NCBI GenBank assembly: GCA_007123655.1 | Contig: SKKR01000406.1 | Coordinates: forward strand, 1-5,619 | Length of the DNA: 5,619 bases | Direction: 5' to 3' | Source of the DNA: Thermomicrobiaceae bacterium | GTDB lineage: Bacteria; Chloroflexota; Chloroflexia; Thermomicrobiales; Thermomicrobiaceae | Shown: one piece after another, positions 1 through 5,619 of the stretch | How positions within the stretch are numbered: the first letter of the stretch is position 1 | Layout: every line of letters begins with the position of its first letter | Notes under the pieces: model-generated | Database searches by the model: none | The model's input: the letters and a program-made list of their open reading frames with translations, nothing else | What the model was told of the DNA's origin: nothing | Made by a program: the position numbers and the translations under genes

Positions 1-22
1 AGAGCAGCTTCATCACGATCAT
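1..22 (-). CDS. 5' end of an unidentified gene running off the left edge
   Basis: Only the first seven codons are inside the window; read on the minus strand they give M-I-V-M-K-L-L. The case for a real start is the purine-rich GGAGG at 29-33, six bases before the ATG at 20-22. A second in-frame ATG at 11-13 gives M-K-L-L and is a less well-spaced alternative. The gene points the same way as the two minus-strand genes to its right, about 257 bases away, so it could be a third member of that cluster or have its own promoter. Seven residues are too few to name a product. The plus-strand frames across this stretch show no recognisable protein. Confidence 0.5.
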
Positions 23-28
23 CGTCTT

Positions 29-33
29 CCTCC
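29..33 (-). promoter_or_regulatory. Ribosome-binding site of the left-edge gene
   Basis: GGAGG on the minus strand with a six-base spacer to the ATG at 20-22. It is the main evidence that a gene starts at the window edge. Confidence 0.5.
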
Positions 34-279
34 GTCTTGGTCAAGTCGGACGCCGGCGCCAGTCGGGTCGCGGAAAGGGGAGGTCCCGACGTGCGATCAT
101 CGCAACGTTAATGCTACGGCTCCGCGGTTACGCCACCGTTAAGCGGGTCTACCCCCATGTCTCAGGAACGTGACGTCTCGGCCCGCGCACAGGACCGGGA
201 TCTCGTTCTTCAATGAGGTGCCCGGCGCTAAAGCACCGGGCCAATCAACTCGAGCATCGTCCGGGATAAGCCCGGTGGT
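34..279. other. Intergenic stretch with no recognisable gene
   Basis: No frame in this stretch gives a convincing protein, and the short open frames have no good ribosome-binding site. It separates two minus-strand genes, so it should hold the 3' end of the YtxH transcript and perhaps the promoter of the left-edge gene, but I see no convincing -35/-10 pair. The motif CGTTAA occurs twice about 30 bases apart (106-111 and 137-142), which might be a paired site but is weak. The right part carries GC-rich hairpins, listed separately. Confidence 0.5.
220..241 (-). terminator. Hairpin downstream of the YtxH gene, possible terminator
   Basis: Arms GCCCGG (220-225) and CCGGGC (236-241) pair perfectly. 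A C/A mismatch follows, then two inner GC pairs closed by a TAAA loop. The hairpin lies about 40 bases past the stop of the minus-strand YtxH gene. No T-run follows on either strand, so it is not a classical intrinsic terminator; it could be an RNA 3'-end stabiliser or a chance structure in GC-rich DNA. Confidence 0.3.
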
Positions 280-300
280 TCATGGCCGGGTGTCGCCCGG
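261..300. repeat. Two copies of a CCGGG-N5-CCCGG hairpin, 25 bases apart
   Basis: The unit CCGGG, five variable bases, CCCGGT occurs at 261-276 and again at 286-301, each able to form a five-pair stem with a five-base loop. The right copy covers the last codons of the YtxH gene and the left copy lies just past its stop. With the hairpin at 220-241, three small GC-rich stems sit within about 80 bases at the 3' end of this minus-strand transcript. Confidence 0.4.
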
Positions 301-537
301 TTCGACCCGCAGCGCGCTTTCGTCGCCAACCATGCGGCGGAACTCCTGTTCCATCGCGGCCCGGGTTGCGGCTTCAGCCTCCACCCTGGCCTGTTTGCTG
401 GCTTCGATCCGCTGATTAATCGTCTGTTTCAGTTCGTCGCCGCTTTGCGGCGCAAACGCTGCGGCAACGCCGGCGCCTATTGCCGCGCCGATGGCTCCAC
501 CGAGTGCGAATTTGAACAAACCGGTCAGGAATCCCAT
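280..537 (-). CDS. YtxH-like small membrane protein
   Basis: This 85-residue protein has the layout of YtxH-family proteins: an N-terminal membrane helix (about residues 7-29) followed directly by an A-P-Q-S-G-D-E-L stretch (29-36), the family's usual helix-exit signature, then a charged tail. The helix carries a glycine zipper, G13-x3-G17-x3-G21, suited to helix packing in the membrane. Residues 34-70 are rich in Glu, Gln, Arg and Ala and are probably helical and cytoplasmic. The start is well supported: AAGGAG at 543-548 lies five bases before the ATG and overlaps the end of the upstream gene, whose stop is two bases away, so translation is probably coupled. YtxH proteins are often linked to stress or general membrane functions, but no biochemical role is established. 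Family call fairly sure; function unknown. Confidence 0.8.
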   Translation of the reverse strand: MGFLTGLFKFALGGAIGAAIGAGVAAAFAPQSGDELKQTINQRIEASKQARVEAEAATRAAMEQEFRRMVGDESALRVEPGDTRP

Positions 538-539
538 CG

Positions 540-1049
540 TTACTCCTTCGAGCTTCGGATCACTCCGAGCAGTACTGCACCGACGACCGCAAAGAGCGCG
601 CCGACAAGCGCGGCCGCGGGGACGGTCACCAGCGCCCGCGCCTCACCCGTCAATCCGCCCGTTACGACCAGCAACGACGTCGAACCTTCTTCCATGGTCG
701 TCTCGTTGCTGATCATCAGAAGCGAGGAGCTCTTGACCATCCGGACCGAGTCGCTTTTCATCTGAATCGTCGCACAGTCCTGCAGCGCCGCTTTCTCTGC
801 GGCCACGGACACGGCGGCGCATTTGTCCATCTGAACACTGCTCGCCTTGACGCTTCCGATTTTGCTGGTTGAAACGGTTACCCGCTCGGCAGAAACCGTT
901 TCGGCCGAACTCTGGTCCAGAATGACGGTTTCGCCTTCAACTTGTTCGGCATTCACCCGGGTGGCTTCCGTGGCTTCAGTCGGTACATTGCCGGCCGGCT
1001 GCTTGTACGAAGAGGTGTTAACACTCGGTTCATGTTTCTGGTCTGACAT
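540..1049 (-). CDS. Tail-anchored membrane protein with six 15-residue repeats, function unknown
   Basis: I do not recognise a named family. The 169-residue product has three parts. Residues 1-39 are polar and probably disordered, with no signal peptide. Residues 40-129 fall into six gapless 15-residue units. Residues 140-164 form one hydrophobic helix (A, V, L, G rich) followed by the short tail R-S-S-K-E. In the repeats, hydrophobic residues recur at positions 42, 44 and 52 plus multiples of 15, and small residues at 47 plus multiples of 15 (S, S, C, C, S, G). This suggests a short beta-solenoid attached to the membrane by its C-terminus. The ATG at 1047-1049 is preferred because GGGAG sits eight bases upstream. 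The in-frame GTG at 1083-1085 would add 12 residues but has no ribosome-binding site. The gene is the first of a two-gene unit with the YtxH-like gene, two bases downstream. The call as a real gene rests on the start signal, repeat regularity, membrane helix and tight pairing. Confidence 0.75.
   Translation of the reverse strand: MSDQKHEPSVNTSSYKQPAGNVPTEATEATRVNAEQVEGETVILDQSSAETVSAERVTVSTSKIGSVKASSVQMDKCAAVSVAAEKAALQDCATIQMKSDSVRMVKSSSLLMISNETTMEEGSTSLLVVTGGLTGEARALVTVPAAALVGALFAVVGAVLLGVIRSSKE
558..632 (-). other. C-terminal transmembrane helix of the repeat protein
   Basis: Residues 140-164 are about 25 uncharged, mainly Ala, Val, Leu and Gly residues with one Pro near the start, followed by R-S-S-K-E. 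With no N-terminal signal sequence this is a tail-anchor arrangement. The basic residue after the helix would favour a cytoplasmic C-terminus by the positive-inside rule, but R138 just before the helix leaves the topology open. Confidence 0.65.
663..932 (-). repeat. Six tandem 15-residue (45-base) protein repeats
   Basis: Residues 40-129 of the repeat protein align in six units with no insertions or deletions. Column by column: 42+15n reads V,V,V,A,V,T; 44+15n reads L,V,M,L,M,M; 47+15n reads S,S,C,C,S,G; 52+15n reads V,V,V,M,M,L; 54+15n reads A,A,A,S,S,V. The regularity is at the protein level and the DNA units have clearly diverged, so the repeat is old and kept by structure. The alternating hydrophobic and small columns fit stacked beta coils; that fold is inferred. 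Confidence 0.65.
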
Positions 1050-1057
1050 CGTCACTG

Positions 1058-1062
1058 CTCCC
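1058..1062 (-). promoter_or_regulatory. Ribosome-binding site that sets the start of the repeat protein
   Basis: GGGAG on the minus strand lies eight bases before the ATG at 1047-1049. The upstream in-frame GTG at 1083-1085 has no such signal, so this site decides in favour of the shorter 169-residue product. Confidence 0.6.
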
Positions 1063-1104
1063 ACCGCTGTACGGTCGATCGGCACTCAGCACGCTGCGAT
1101 CTCG

Positions 1105-1125
1105 CTGTTCAGAACTGTTCAGTTC
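1105..1125. promoter_or_regulatory. Interleaved inverted and direct repeats, candidate operator
   Basis: CTGTTCAG occurs twice with a ten-base period (1105-1112 and 1115-1122). The same bases form overlapping inverted repeats: GTTC-A-GAAC (1107-1115), GAAC-T-GTTC (1112-1120) and GAACTG-TT-CAGTTC (1112-1125). One helical turn between copies on the same face suits a dimeric regulator. The site is 56-76 bases upstream of the repeat-protein ATG and downstream of the candidate -10 at 1149-1154, where a bound protein could block transcription. No regulator is identified. Confidence 0.35.
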
Positions 1126-1148
1126 GTGGACCGCTGACGCCGGTTCAG

Positions 1149-1154
1149 ATCATA
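1149..1154 (-). promoter_or_regulatory. Candidate -10 element for the minus-strand gene pair
   Basis: Read on the minus strand this is TATGAT, one base from the TATAAT consensus. It would place the transcript start near 1142 and give a leader of about 90 bases before the ATG at 1049. The hexamer 17 bases upstream (CTGTGC, 1172-1177) is a poor -35 match, so support is limited. An inverted repeat CACTG-N5-CAGTG (1165-1179) covers the -35/spacer area and could be a second regulatory site. Confidence 0.3.
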
Positions 1155-1497
1155 CTACGGAGGACACTGACGCACAGTGAATCCGGCCGGTCAGACGGGA
1201 AACTGGCCAGAGGGATCCGATTCGTCCTATCATTACGGCGTTGAACCAGTACCCCAATTTTCCGGCCGGTGGTGTACCATTGTGGGGATGAATGCAGCCG
1301 GCGAATCGACCGGATGTTGGGTTTTACTCTCTGAAAAGTGAGAAACGACGACCCGACTGCTGACCGGTACCGGCGATTGGTAGGGAGAACCGTGCAGGCA
1401 GGTTCGGTCCCAGGTCAACATCTCTTCGATCAACCCGGCTCCTCAGCCGTTCTCCAACCCCTGTGCAACGGAAGAACTCCCGAACGACCACGGACAC

Positions 1498-1528
1498 CGC
1501 GACCAACGAGAGTCGCGCGTTTTGTTGT
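1498..1528 (+). terminator. Terminator-like hairpin in the sucA leader
   Basis: CGCGAC (1498-1503) and GTCGCG (1512-1517) pair perfectly over six GC-rich base pairs with an eight-base loop. CG and then a T-rich run (TTTTGTTGT, 1520-1528) follow at once, the layout of a short intrinsic terminator on the plus strand. It lies about 35 bases before the sucA start codon and no gene precedes it, so it would act on a leader transcript as an attenuator or end a small RNA. The stem is short for a strong terminator. A competing hairpin, 1507-1516 with 1531-1539, uses the same right arm. Confidence 0.35.
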
Positions 1529-1547
1529 GGGCGGTCTCGACCTAGAT

Positions 1548-1554
1548 AGGTGGG
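1548..1554 (+). promoter_or_regulatory. Ribosome-binding site of sucA
   Basis: AGGTGGG lies nine bases before the ATG at 1564, a moderate match to the anti-Shine-Dalgarno sequence. An in-frame TAG at 1543-1545, with no start codon between it and 1564, rules out an earlier start. Confidence 0.6.
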
Positions 1555-1563
1555 TTACGTCCG

Positions 1564-4350
1564 ATGACTATTGAGGCGCTCTTTCATGGACCCAATGCCG
1601 GATACGTGCTGGAGCTCTACGAGCGGTACCGGCAGAACCCGGAGGCGGTCGATCCGGTAACGCGGCAGGTGTTCGAGCAGTGGACGCCGCGGGCCGGAAA
1701 TGGAGCGGCGCCGGCAGCCGCCGGAGTTGACGTCACCACACTTATGGCGGCAGGCAATCTGGCGCGCGCGATTCGGCGGGTTGGTCACCGGGCCAGCCGG
1801 CTCGATCCGCTGGGGAGTGACCCGCCCGGAGATCCGCAACTGGACCCGGCAACCCACGGTTTGAGCGAAGCTGATTTGCAGTCGCTCCCGGCTGAGGTGG
1901 TCGGAGGACCAACTGGTTCGGAAGGCGGGACCGCGGCGGACGCAATTGCCCGGCTGCGGGATCGCTATTGCCAGACGACCGGGTATGACTTCGAACACGT
2001 GCAGGATCCGGATGAGCGCGAGTGGCTGATGATTGCCGCCGAGACGGACCAGGCCGCCGGTGGCCTTGGCGCCGACGAGAAGCGCGAGCTTCTGGAGATG
2101 CTGACGAACGTCGAAGCCTACGAGAAGTTCATCCACCGCGCATTCTTCGGCGCCAAACGGTTCTCGATCGAGGGCAACGACATGCTGGTGCCGATGATCG
2201 ACGATGTGGTCAGGCGCGCGGCAACCGAGAAGATCCCGAACGTCATGATCGGGATGGCGCACCGCGGGCGCGTCAATACGCTGGTGCATATTCTGGGCAA
2301 GAGCTACGAGCAGAGCATCGCGCAGTTTGCCGGCAAGGGTCTGTTTCACGATTCTGACGCCGGGTGGACTGGCGATGTCAAATATCACCTTGGGTGGGAC
2401 CGGGAACCTGGGGAACTCGGCGTCCGGGTGAGAATGGCGTCCAACCCGAGCCACCTGGAGTTTGTCAATCCCGTTGTGGCCGGGATGACCAGGGCGGTTC
2501 AGGATCGCCGCGACACCGGCGGTGAACCCGAGCACGATATCAGTCAGGGAATTCCGCTGCTTGTGCACGGCGACGCGGCCTTCCCCGGCGAGGGCGTCGT
2601 TACGGAATCGCTCAACCTCGCTCTGATTCCCGGCTACACCGTTGGTGGAACGCTGCACATTATTGTGAACAACCAGCTTGGATACACCACGGAGACCTGG
2701 CAGTCCCGGTCCACGTTGTACGCCAGCGATGTTGCCAGGGGATTCGAGATTCCCATCATGCACGTGAATTCCGACGATCCGGAGGCGTGCATGGCCGCGA
2801 TCAGGATTGCGTACGCCTACCGGCAGCGATTCAACAAGGACGTTCTGATCGATCTCATCGGCTACCGGCGCTGGGGACATAACGAAGGGGACGAACCAGG
2901 GTTCACCCAGCCGCGGCTATATGCGCAGATCGGCCAGCATCCAACTGTTCGCGCTCGCTGGGCGGAAACCCTCGATGCCCAGGGCGTTGTTACAAAAGAA
3001 AAAGCCGATGAACTCGACCGCAAGGCGCTCGAGCACCTGACCGAGATCAAAAAGCGAATCGATCAGGATGACTACGAGCCGCCAGCACCGCCGAAGCTCG
3101 TGCAGGCGAGTAGCAACGGACACGTTAAATCAGTGGAGACCGGTGTGCCGGAGGATGTCCTGCGGGACATAAACGCCCGCTTGCACGCGTTTCCTGAGAG
3201 CTTCAATCTGAATCCGAAACTCAAGCGCCAGATCCAGCGCCGTGTGGATGCTCCGGAGCAGGGGAATCCGCTCGATTGGGCGCACGCCGAGGCGCTGGCG
3301 TTCGGTTCTATCATCGTGGACGGGACGCCCGTTCGACTTGAGGGGCAGGACACTGAACGCGGAACGTTCAGCCAGCGGCATCTGGTATTCCACGACGTCG
3401 AAAACGGCGACCGTTACACGCCACTGCAGCACCTTCCGAACGCCACCGCGTCGTTCGCGGTCTACAACAGCCCGCTGACCGAGACGGCGACGCTCGGATT
3501 TGACTACGGATACAGCATCCAGTCGCCGGAGACGATGGTGCTCTGGGAAGGCCAGTTCGGCGATTTCGTCAACGTCGGCCAGGTGATGATTGACCAGTTC
3601 ATCGTGGCGGCCCGGGCGAAATGGCAGGAACACCCGTCACTGGTGCTGCTGCTGCCGCATGGCTACGAGGGCCAGGGGCCGGAACACTCCAGCGCGCGAG
3701 TGGAGCGGTTTCTGCAACTCGCCGCGGAGGACAACATCCGGGTTGCCAATTGCACGACCTCCGCGCAGTATTTCCACCTGCTCCGGCGTCACGCGGCGTC
3801 CCTGGCGTCCGAACCGCGTCCGCTGATTGTGATGACACCGAAGAGCCTCTTGCGCCACCCGCAGGCGGCATCTCCGCTGTCCGCGCTTGCCAGTGGCAAA
3901 TTCCGGCCGGTGCTCGACGACGAACTGGCGAGCCAGAACGCGAAGAAGGTCACCAGACTCGTGTTCTGCTCTGGGAAAGTACACGTCGATCTGGTCACCA
4001 GCGAACTCCGGGAAGAGAACGATCATGTGGCGCTGGTGCGTGTCGAGCAGCTGTACCCGTTCCCTGACGAAGAGATCAGGTCCGTCCTGGAGCGGTACCC
4101 GAATGTTGAAGAAGTCGCCTGGTTACAGGAGGAGCCGCGAAATATGGGCGCCTGGACGTACATGGAGCCGCGTTTGCGGCACCGGCTTCCAGACGGCTCC
4201 GAAGTGCGCTATATTGGCCGGCCGGAGCGGGCAAGTCCGGCTGAGGGCTATCCGGATGTCCACAACGCCGAGCAGGAACGTATTGTGAACGAGGCATTCC
4301 AGGCTGTGAATGTCGCCAGGGAAACCTACGGAGTGAAGCATGCCGACTGA
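1564..4350 (+). CDS. sucA: 2-oxoglutarate dehydrogenase E1 component
   Basis: Thiamine-diphosphate-dependent decarboxylase of the TCA cycle: it decarboxylates 2-oxoglutarate and transfers the succinyl group to the lipoyl arm of E2 in the cytoplasmic complex. At 928 residues it is close to the 933 of E. coli SucA. Domains in order: a short N-terminal region (1-42, N-A-G-Y-V-L-E-L-Y then V-F-E-Q-W) typical of E1o and thought to bind E2; a variable linker; the first thiamine-diphosphate domain (about 200-500); the pyrimidine-binding domain (about 571-780); and the C-terminal domain ending with [11 protein letters not shown]. Visible key residues are H233 in G-M-A-H-R-G-R, the cofactor motif from G336-D337-A338 to N369-N370, E640 in L-T-E (probable cofactor-activating Glu), and H699 in [14 protein letters not shown]. 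There is no fused E2 catalytic domain as in actinobacterial KGD. The start is fixed by an upstream in-frame stop and AGGTGGG at 1548-1554. The gene overlaps sucB by 11 bases. All motifs look intact. Confidence 0.97.
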   Translation: MTIEALFHGPNAGYVLELYERYRQNPEAVDPVTRQVFEQWTPRAGNGAAPAAAGVDVTTLMAAGNLARAIRRVGHRASRLDPLGSDPPGDPQLDPATHGLSEADLQSLPAEVVGGPTGSEGGTAADAIARLRDRYCQTTGYDFEHVQDPDEREWLMIAAETDQAAGGLGADEKRELLEMLTNVEAYEKFIHRAFFGAKRFSIEGNDMLVPMIDDVVRRAATEKIPNVMIGMAHRGRVNTLVHILGKSYEQSIAQFAGKGLFHDSDAGWTGDVKYHLGWDREPGELGVRVRMASNPSHLEFVNPVVAGMTRAVQDRRDTGGEPEHDISQGIPLLVHGDAAFPGEGVVTESLNLALIPGYTVGGTLHIIVNNQLGYTTETWQSRSTLYASDVARGFEIPIMHVNSDDPEACMAAIRIAYAYRQRFNKDVLIDLIGYRRWGHNEGDEPGFTQPRLYAQIGQHPTVRARWAETLDAQGVVTKEKADELDRKALEHLTEIKKRIDQDDYEPPAPPKLVQASSNGHVKSVETGVPEDVLRDINARLHAFPESFNLNPKLKRQIQRRVDAPEQGNPLDWAHAEALAFGSIIVDGTPVRLEGQDTERGTFSQRHLVFHDVENGDRYTPLQHLPNATASFAVYNSPLTETATLGFDYGYSIQSPETMVLWEGQFGDFVNVGQVMIDQFIVAARAKWQEHPSLVLLLPHGYEGQGPEHSSARVERFLQLAAEDNIRVANCTTSAQYFHLLRRHAASLASEPRPLIVMTPKSLLRHPQAASPLSALASGKFRPVLDDELASQNAKKVTRLVFCSGKVHVDLVTSELREENDHVALVRVEQLYPFPDEEIRSVLERYPNVEEVAWLQEEPRNMGAWTYMEPRLRHRLPDGSEVRYIGRPERASPAEGYPDVHNAEQERIVNEAFQAVNVARETYGVKHAD
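4330..4333 (+). promoter_or_regulatory. Ribosome-binding site of sucB inside the sucA end
   Basis: GGAG six bases before the sucB ATG (4340-4342), lying within the last codons of sucA. With the 11-base overlap this points to translational coupling of E1 and E2. Confidence 0.65.
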
Positions 4351-5619
4351 AATTCGAGTCCCCGCGCTTGGTGAGTCCGTCGTCGACGCGATGGTCGGAA
4401 CCTGGCTGAAGAAAGAGGGCGACGCCGTCTCGGCCGGGGAAACGCTCGTCGAGCTCGAGACGGACAAGGTCAATGTGGAGATCGCTGCCGAAGAGACCGG
4501 CGTATTGCAGCAGATCCACAAGGCCGAGGGCGATACCGTGGAGGTCGGCGAGGTGATCGCGACGGTCGAGGCCGGGGCTGCCGCTCCCGCCGGGGAACAG
4601 CCGGCGGCCGAACCAGCCAGTGAACCGGCGGCTGAGCCCGTTGCGGCGTCAGCACAGCCGGCTCAGGCCGAAGAGGAGAAGGCCGAACCGGTTGGCGGTG
4701 GCCGCAGGGCAACGCCGGCGGTCAGACGGCTCGCATCCGAACATTCGGTCGATCTCTCCAGAGTTCCGGTTTCCGGCGACGGCGGCAGGGTCACGAAAGA
4801 AGACGTTCTGAGTTTCGTTCAACAACAGCAGGCCCAGCCGCAGCAGGCCCCGGCGCCCACAAACGGCGCGAGTCAGGAACAGGCGCCGGCCGCGCCCCCG
4901 CCCGCCGCGGATGGGGCCCCGTTCTCGCTGCTCTCCGAGACACGCCGCGAGGAGCGGGTCCGGATGTCGCGTCGTCGCCAGACGATCGCACGACGACTGG
5001 TGGAAGCGCAGCAGAACGCGGCTATGCTGACCACGTTCAACGAAGTGGACATGACCGCGATCATGGAACTCCGCAAGCGGCGTCGAGACGCGTTCAAGGA
5101 ACGCCACGGCGTGTCGCTCGGTTTCATGTCCTTCTTCACCAAGGCATCGATCGGGGCGCTCAAGACGTTCCCGGAGGTCAATTCGGAGATCCAGGGCGAT
5201 GAGGTCGTCTACAAGAACTACTACGATATCGGCATCGCCGTCGGTGTTGATGAAGGCCTCGTCGTTCCGGTGGTGCGGGACGCGGACCGGAAATCATTTG
5301 CGCAGATTGAACAGGACATCGTCGATCTGGCGACCAGGGCGCAGGAGAACAAGCTTAAACTCGATGAACTCGCCGGCGGCACATTTACGATTACCAACGG
5401 CGGGATCTTCGGGTCGCTCCTCTCGACACCGATTCTCAACCCGCCGCAGGTGGCGATCCTTGGAATGCACAAGATTCAGGAACGCCCTGTCGTCATCGAC
5501 GGCGAGATCGTGATCCGCCCGATGATGTACCTGGCGCTTTCCTACGACCACCGGATCGTCGACGGACGCGAGGCGGTCCAGTTCCTGGTCCGGATCAAGG
5601 ATCTCCTGGAAGACCCGGA
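4340..5619 (+). CDS. sucB: 2-oxoglutarate dehydrogenase E2 (dihydrolipoyl succinyltransferase), 3' end cut off
   Basis: The E2 core of the 2-oxoglutarate dehydrogenase complex takes succinyl groups from E1 on its lipoyl arm and passes them to CoA. 426 codons are present and the frame is open to the window edge. The last residues read L-L-E-D-P, usually within about ten residues of the end of SucB, so little is missing. Domains in order: lipoyl domain (1-77) with lipoylated K43 in E-T-D-K-V; an Ala/Pro/Glu-rich flexible linker (78-121); the peripheral subunit-binding domain that holds E3/E1 (about 122-160, A-T-P-A-V-R-R-L-A to G-G-R-V-T-K-E-D-V); a second Gln/Ala/Pro linker (161-195); and the catalytic acyltransferase domain (about 202 onward) with H404 and D408 in D-H-R-I-V-D-G. 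There is one lipoyl domain, as usual for E2o. The adjoining E1o gene and the lipoyl and catalytic sequences favour succinyl- over acetyltransferase. GGAG at 4330-4333 and the 11-base overlap support the start and co-translation with sucA. Confidence 0.96.
   Translation, partial: MPTEIRVPALGESVVDAMVGTWLKKEGDAVSAGETLVELETDKVNVEIAAEETGVLQQIHKAEGDTVEVGEVIATVEAGAAAPAGEQPAAEPASEPAAEPVAASAQPAQAEEEKAEPVGGGRRATPAVRRLASEHSVDLSRVPVSGDGGRVTKEDVLSFVQQQQAQPQQAPAPTNGASQEQAPAAPPPAADGAPFSLLSETRREERVRMSRRRQTIARRLVEAQQNAAMLTTFNEVDMTAIMELRKRRRDAFKERHGVSLGFMSFFTKASIGALKTFPEVNSEIQGDEVVYKNYYDIGIAVGVDEGLVVPVVRDADRKSFAQIEQDIVDLATRAQENKLKLDELAGGTFTITNGGIFGSLLSTPILNPPQVAILGMHKIQERPVVIDGEIVIRPMMYLALSYDHRIVDGREAVQFLVRIKDLLEDP

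Larger units (their letters stand above)
1050..1563. other. Divergent intergenic region, no gene seen
   Basis: These 514 bases separate the minus-strand membrane-protein pair from sucA. No frame gives a credible protein: the open frames here are short, lack ribosome-binding sites, or run into sucA out of frame. The left part (1100-1180) holds short inverted repeats and a possible minus-strand promoter. The middle has short GC-rich palindromes (CCGGCCGG at 1183-1190 and 1262-1269, CTGGCCAG at 1203-1210, CCGGTACCGG at 1364-1373) and a GAACC/GGTTC hairpin (1387-1405). The right end has a terminator-like hairpin (1498-1528). I see no clear -35/-10 pair for sucA; TATCAT at 1228-1233 is the best -10-like word but lacks a -35 partner. 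Confidence 0.6.

Noticed and set aside
170..415. An 81-codon plus-strand frame opposite the YtxH gene
   Set aside because: The minus-strand frame has a clear YtxH signature and ribosome-binding site; this one is its shadow and is Ser/Arg-rich with no features.
1050..1085. N-terminal extension of the repeat protein to the GTG at 1083-1085
   Set aside because: No ribosome-binding site precedes the GTG, while GGGAG is well placed for the ATG at 1047-1049.
1183..1269. Two CCGGCCGG palindromes as a paired regulatory site
   Set aside because: The same eight bases or near copies recur inside sucA (near 3903 and 4216), as expected in GC-rich DNA.
1520..1548. A promoter right before sucA (TTTTGT at 1520-1525 and TAGATA at 1543-1548, spacer 17)
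   Set aside because: It would start transcription near 1555, downstream of the sucA ribosome-binding site, and both hexamers match the consensus poorly.
1338..1574. A 78-codon plus-strand frame in the sucA leader
   Set aside because: It starts at GTG without a ribosome-binding site, has no recognisable domain and runs into sucA out of frame.
1555..2880. A 441-codon open frame on the minus strand opposite sucA
   Set aside because: It lies wholly antisense to the conserved E1 gene, resembles no known protein, and long antisense frames are expected from the codon bias of GC-rich genes.
3130..4026. Several minus-strand open frames of 90-170 codons opposite the 3' half of sucA
   Set aside because: All are shadows of the E1 reading frame; their low-complexity, Arg- and Pro-rich translations show no domain.
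4571..4960. Low-complexity Ala/Pro/Gln/Glu stretches in sucB as a sign of a broken or fused gene
   Set aside because: They are the normal flexible linkers between the lipoyl, subunit-binding and catalytic domains of E2 proteins, and the frame is continuous.
4649..5107. A 152-codon minus-strand open frame opposite sucB
   Set aside because: It is antisense to the linker and catalytic domain of E2 and owes its length to that gene's codon bias.

Overview
The window is GC-rich bacterial chromosomal DNA with two transcription units pointing away from each other. The organism cannot be fixed from the sequence. The high GC content, and a 2-oxoglutarate dehydrogenase E1 that carries its own short N-terminal E2-binding region (not the actinobacterial E2-E1 fusion), suit a GC-rich non-actinobacterial lineage. 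My impression is Chloroflexota (Thermomicrobia-like), held with low confidence.

Layout. On the minus strand, at the left edge, a well-formed ribosome-binding site and ATG start a gene that leaves the window after seven codons. To its right is about 257 bases without a gene, holding small GC-rich hairpins. Next comes a tight minus-strand pair. The upstream gene (540-1049) encodes a 169-residue protein with six gapless 15-residue repeats and a C-terminal membrane helix. The downstream gene (280-537) encodes an 85-residue YtxH-like membrane protein. Only two bases separate the stop of the first from the start of the second.

A 514-base divergent intergenic region (1050-1563) follows. It holds a possible minus-strand promoter, short inverted repeats that could be operators, and a terminator-like hairpin about 40 bases before the plus-strand operon.

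On the plus strand lie sucA (1564-4350, E1) and sucB (4340 to the window end, E2, missing only its last codons). They overlap by 11 bases and form the 2-oxoglutarate dehydrogenase operon of the TCA cycle. E1 decarboxylates 2-oxoglutarate on thiamine diphosphate and passes the succinyl group to the lipoyl-lysine of E2, which transfers it to CoA. The E3 dihydrolipoamide dehydrogenase is not in the window.

The metabolic operon is ordinary. The least explained items are the 15-residue-repeat membrane protein and the structured leader before sucA. I see no defence system, mobile element, CRISPR array, tRNA or rRNA.
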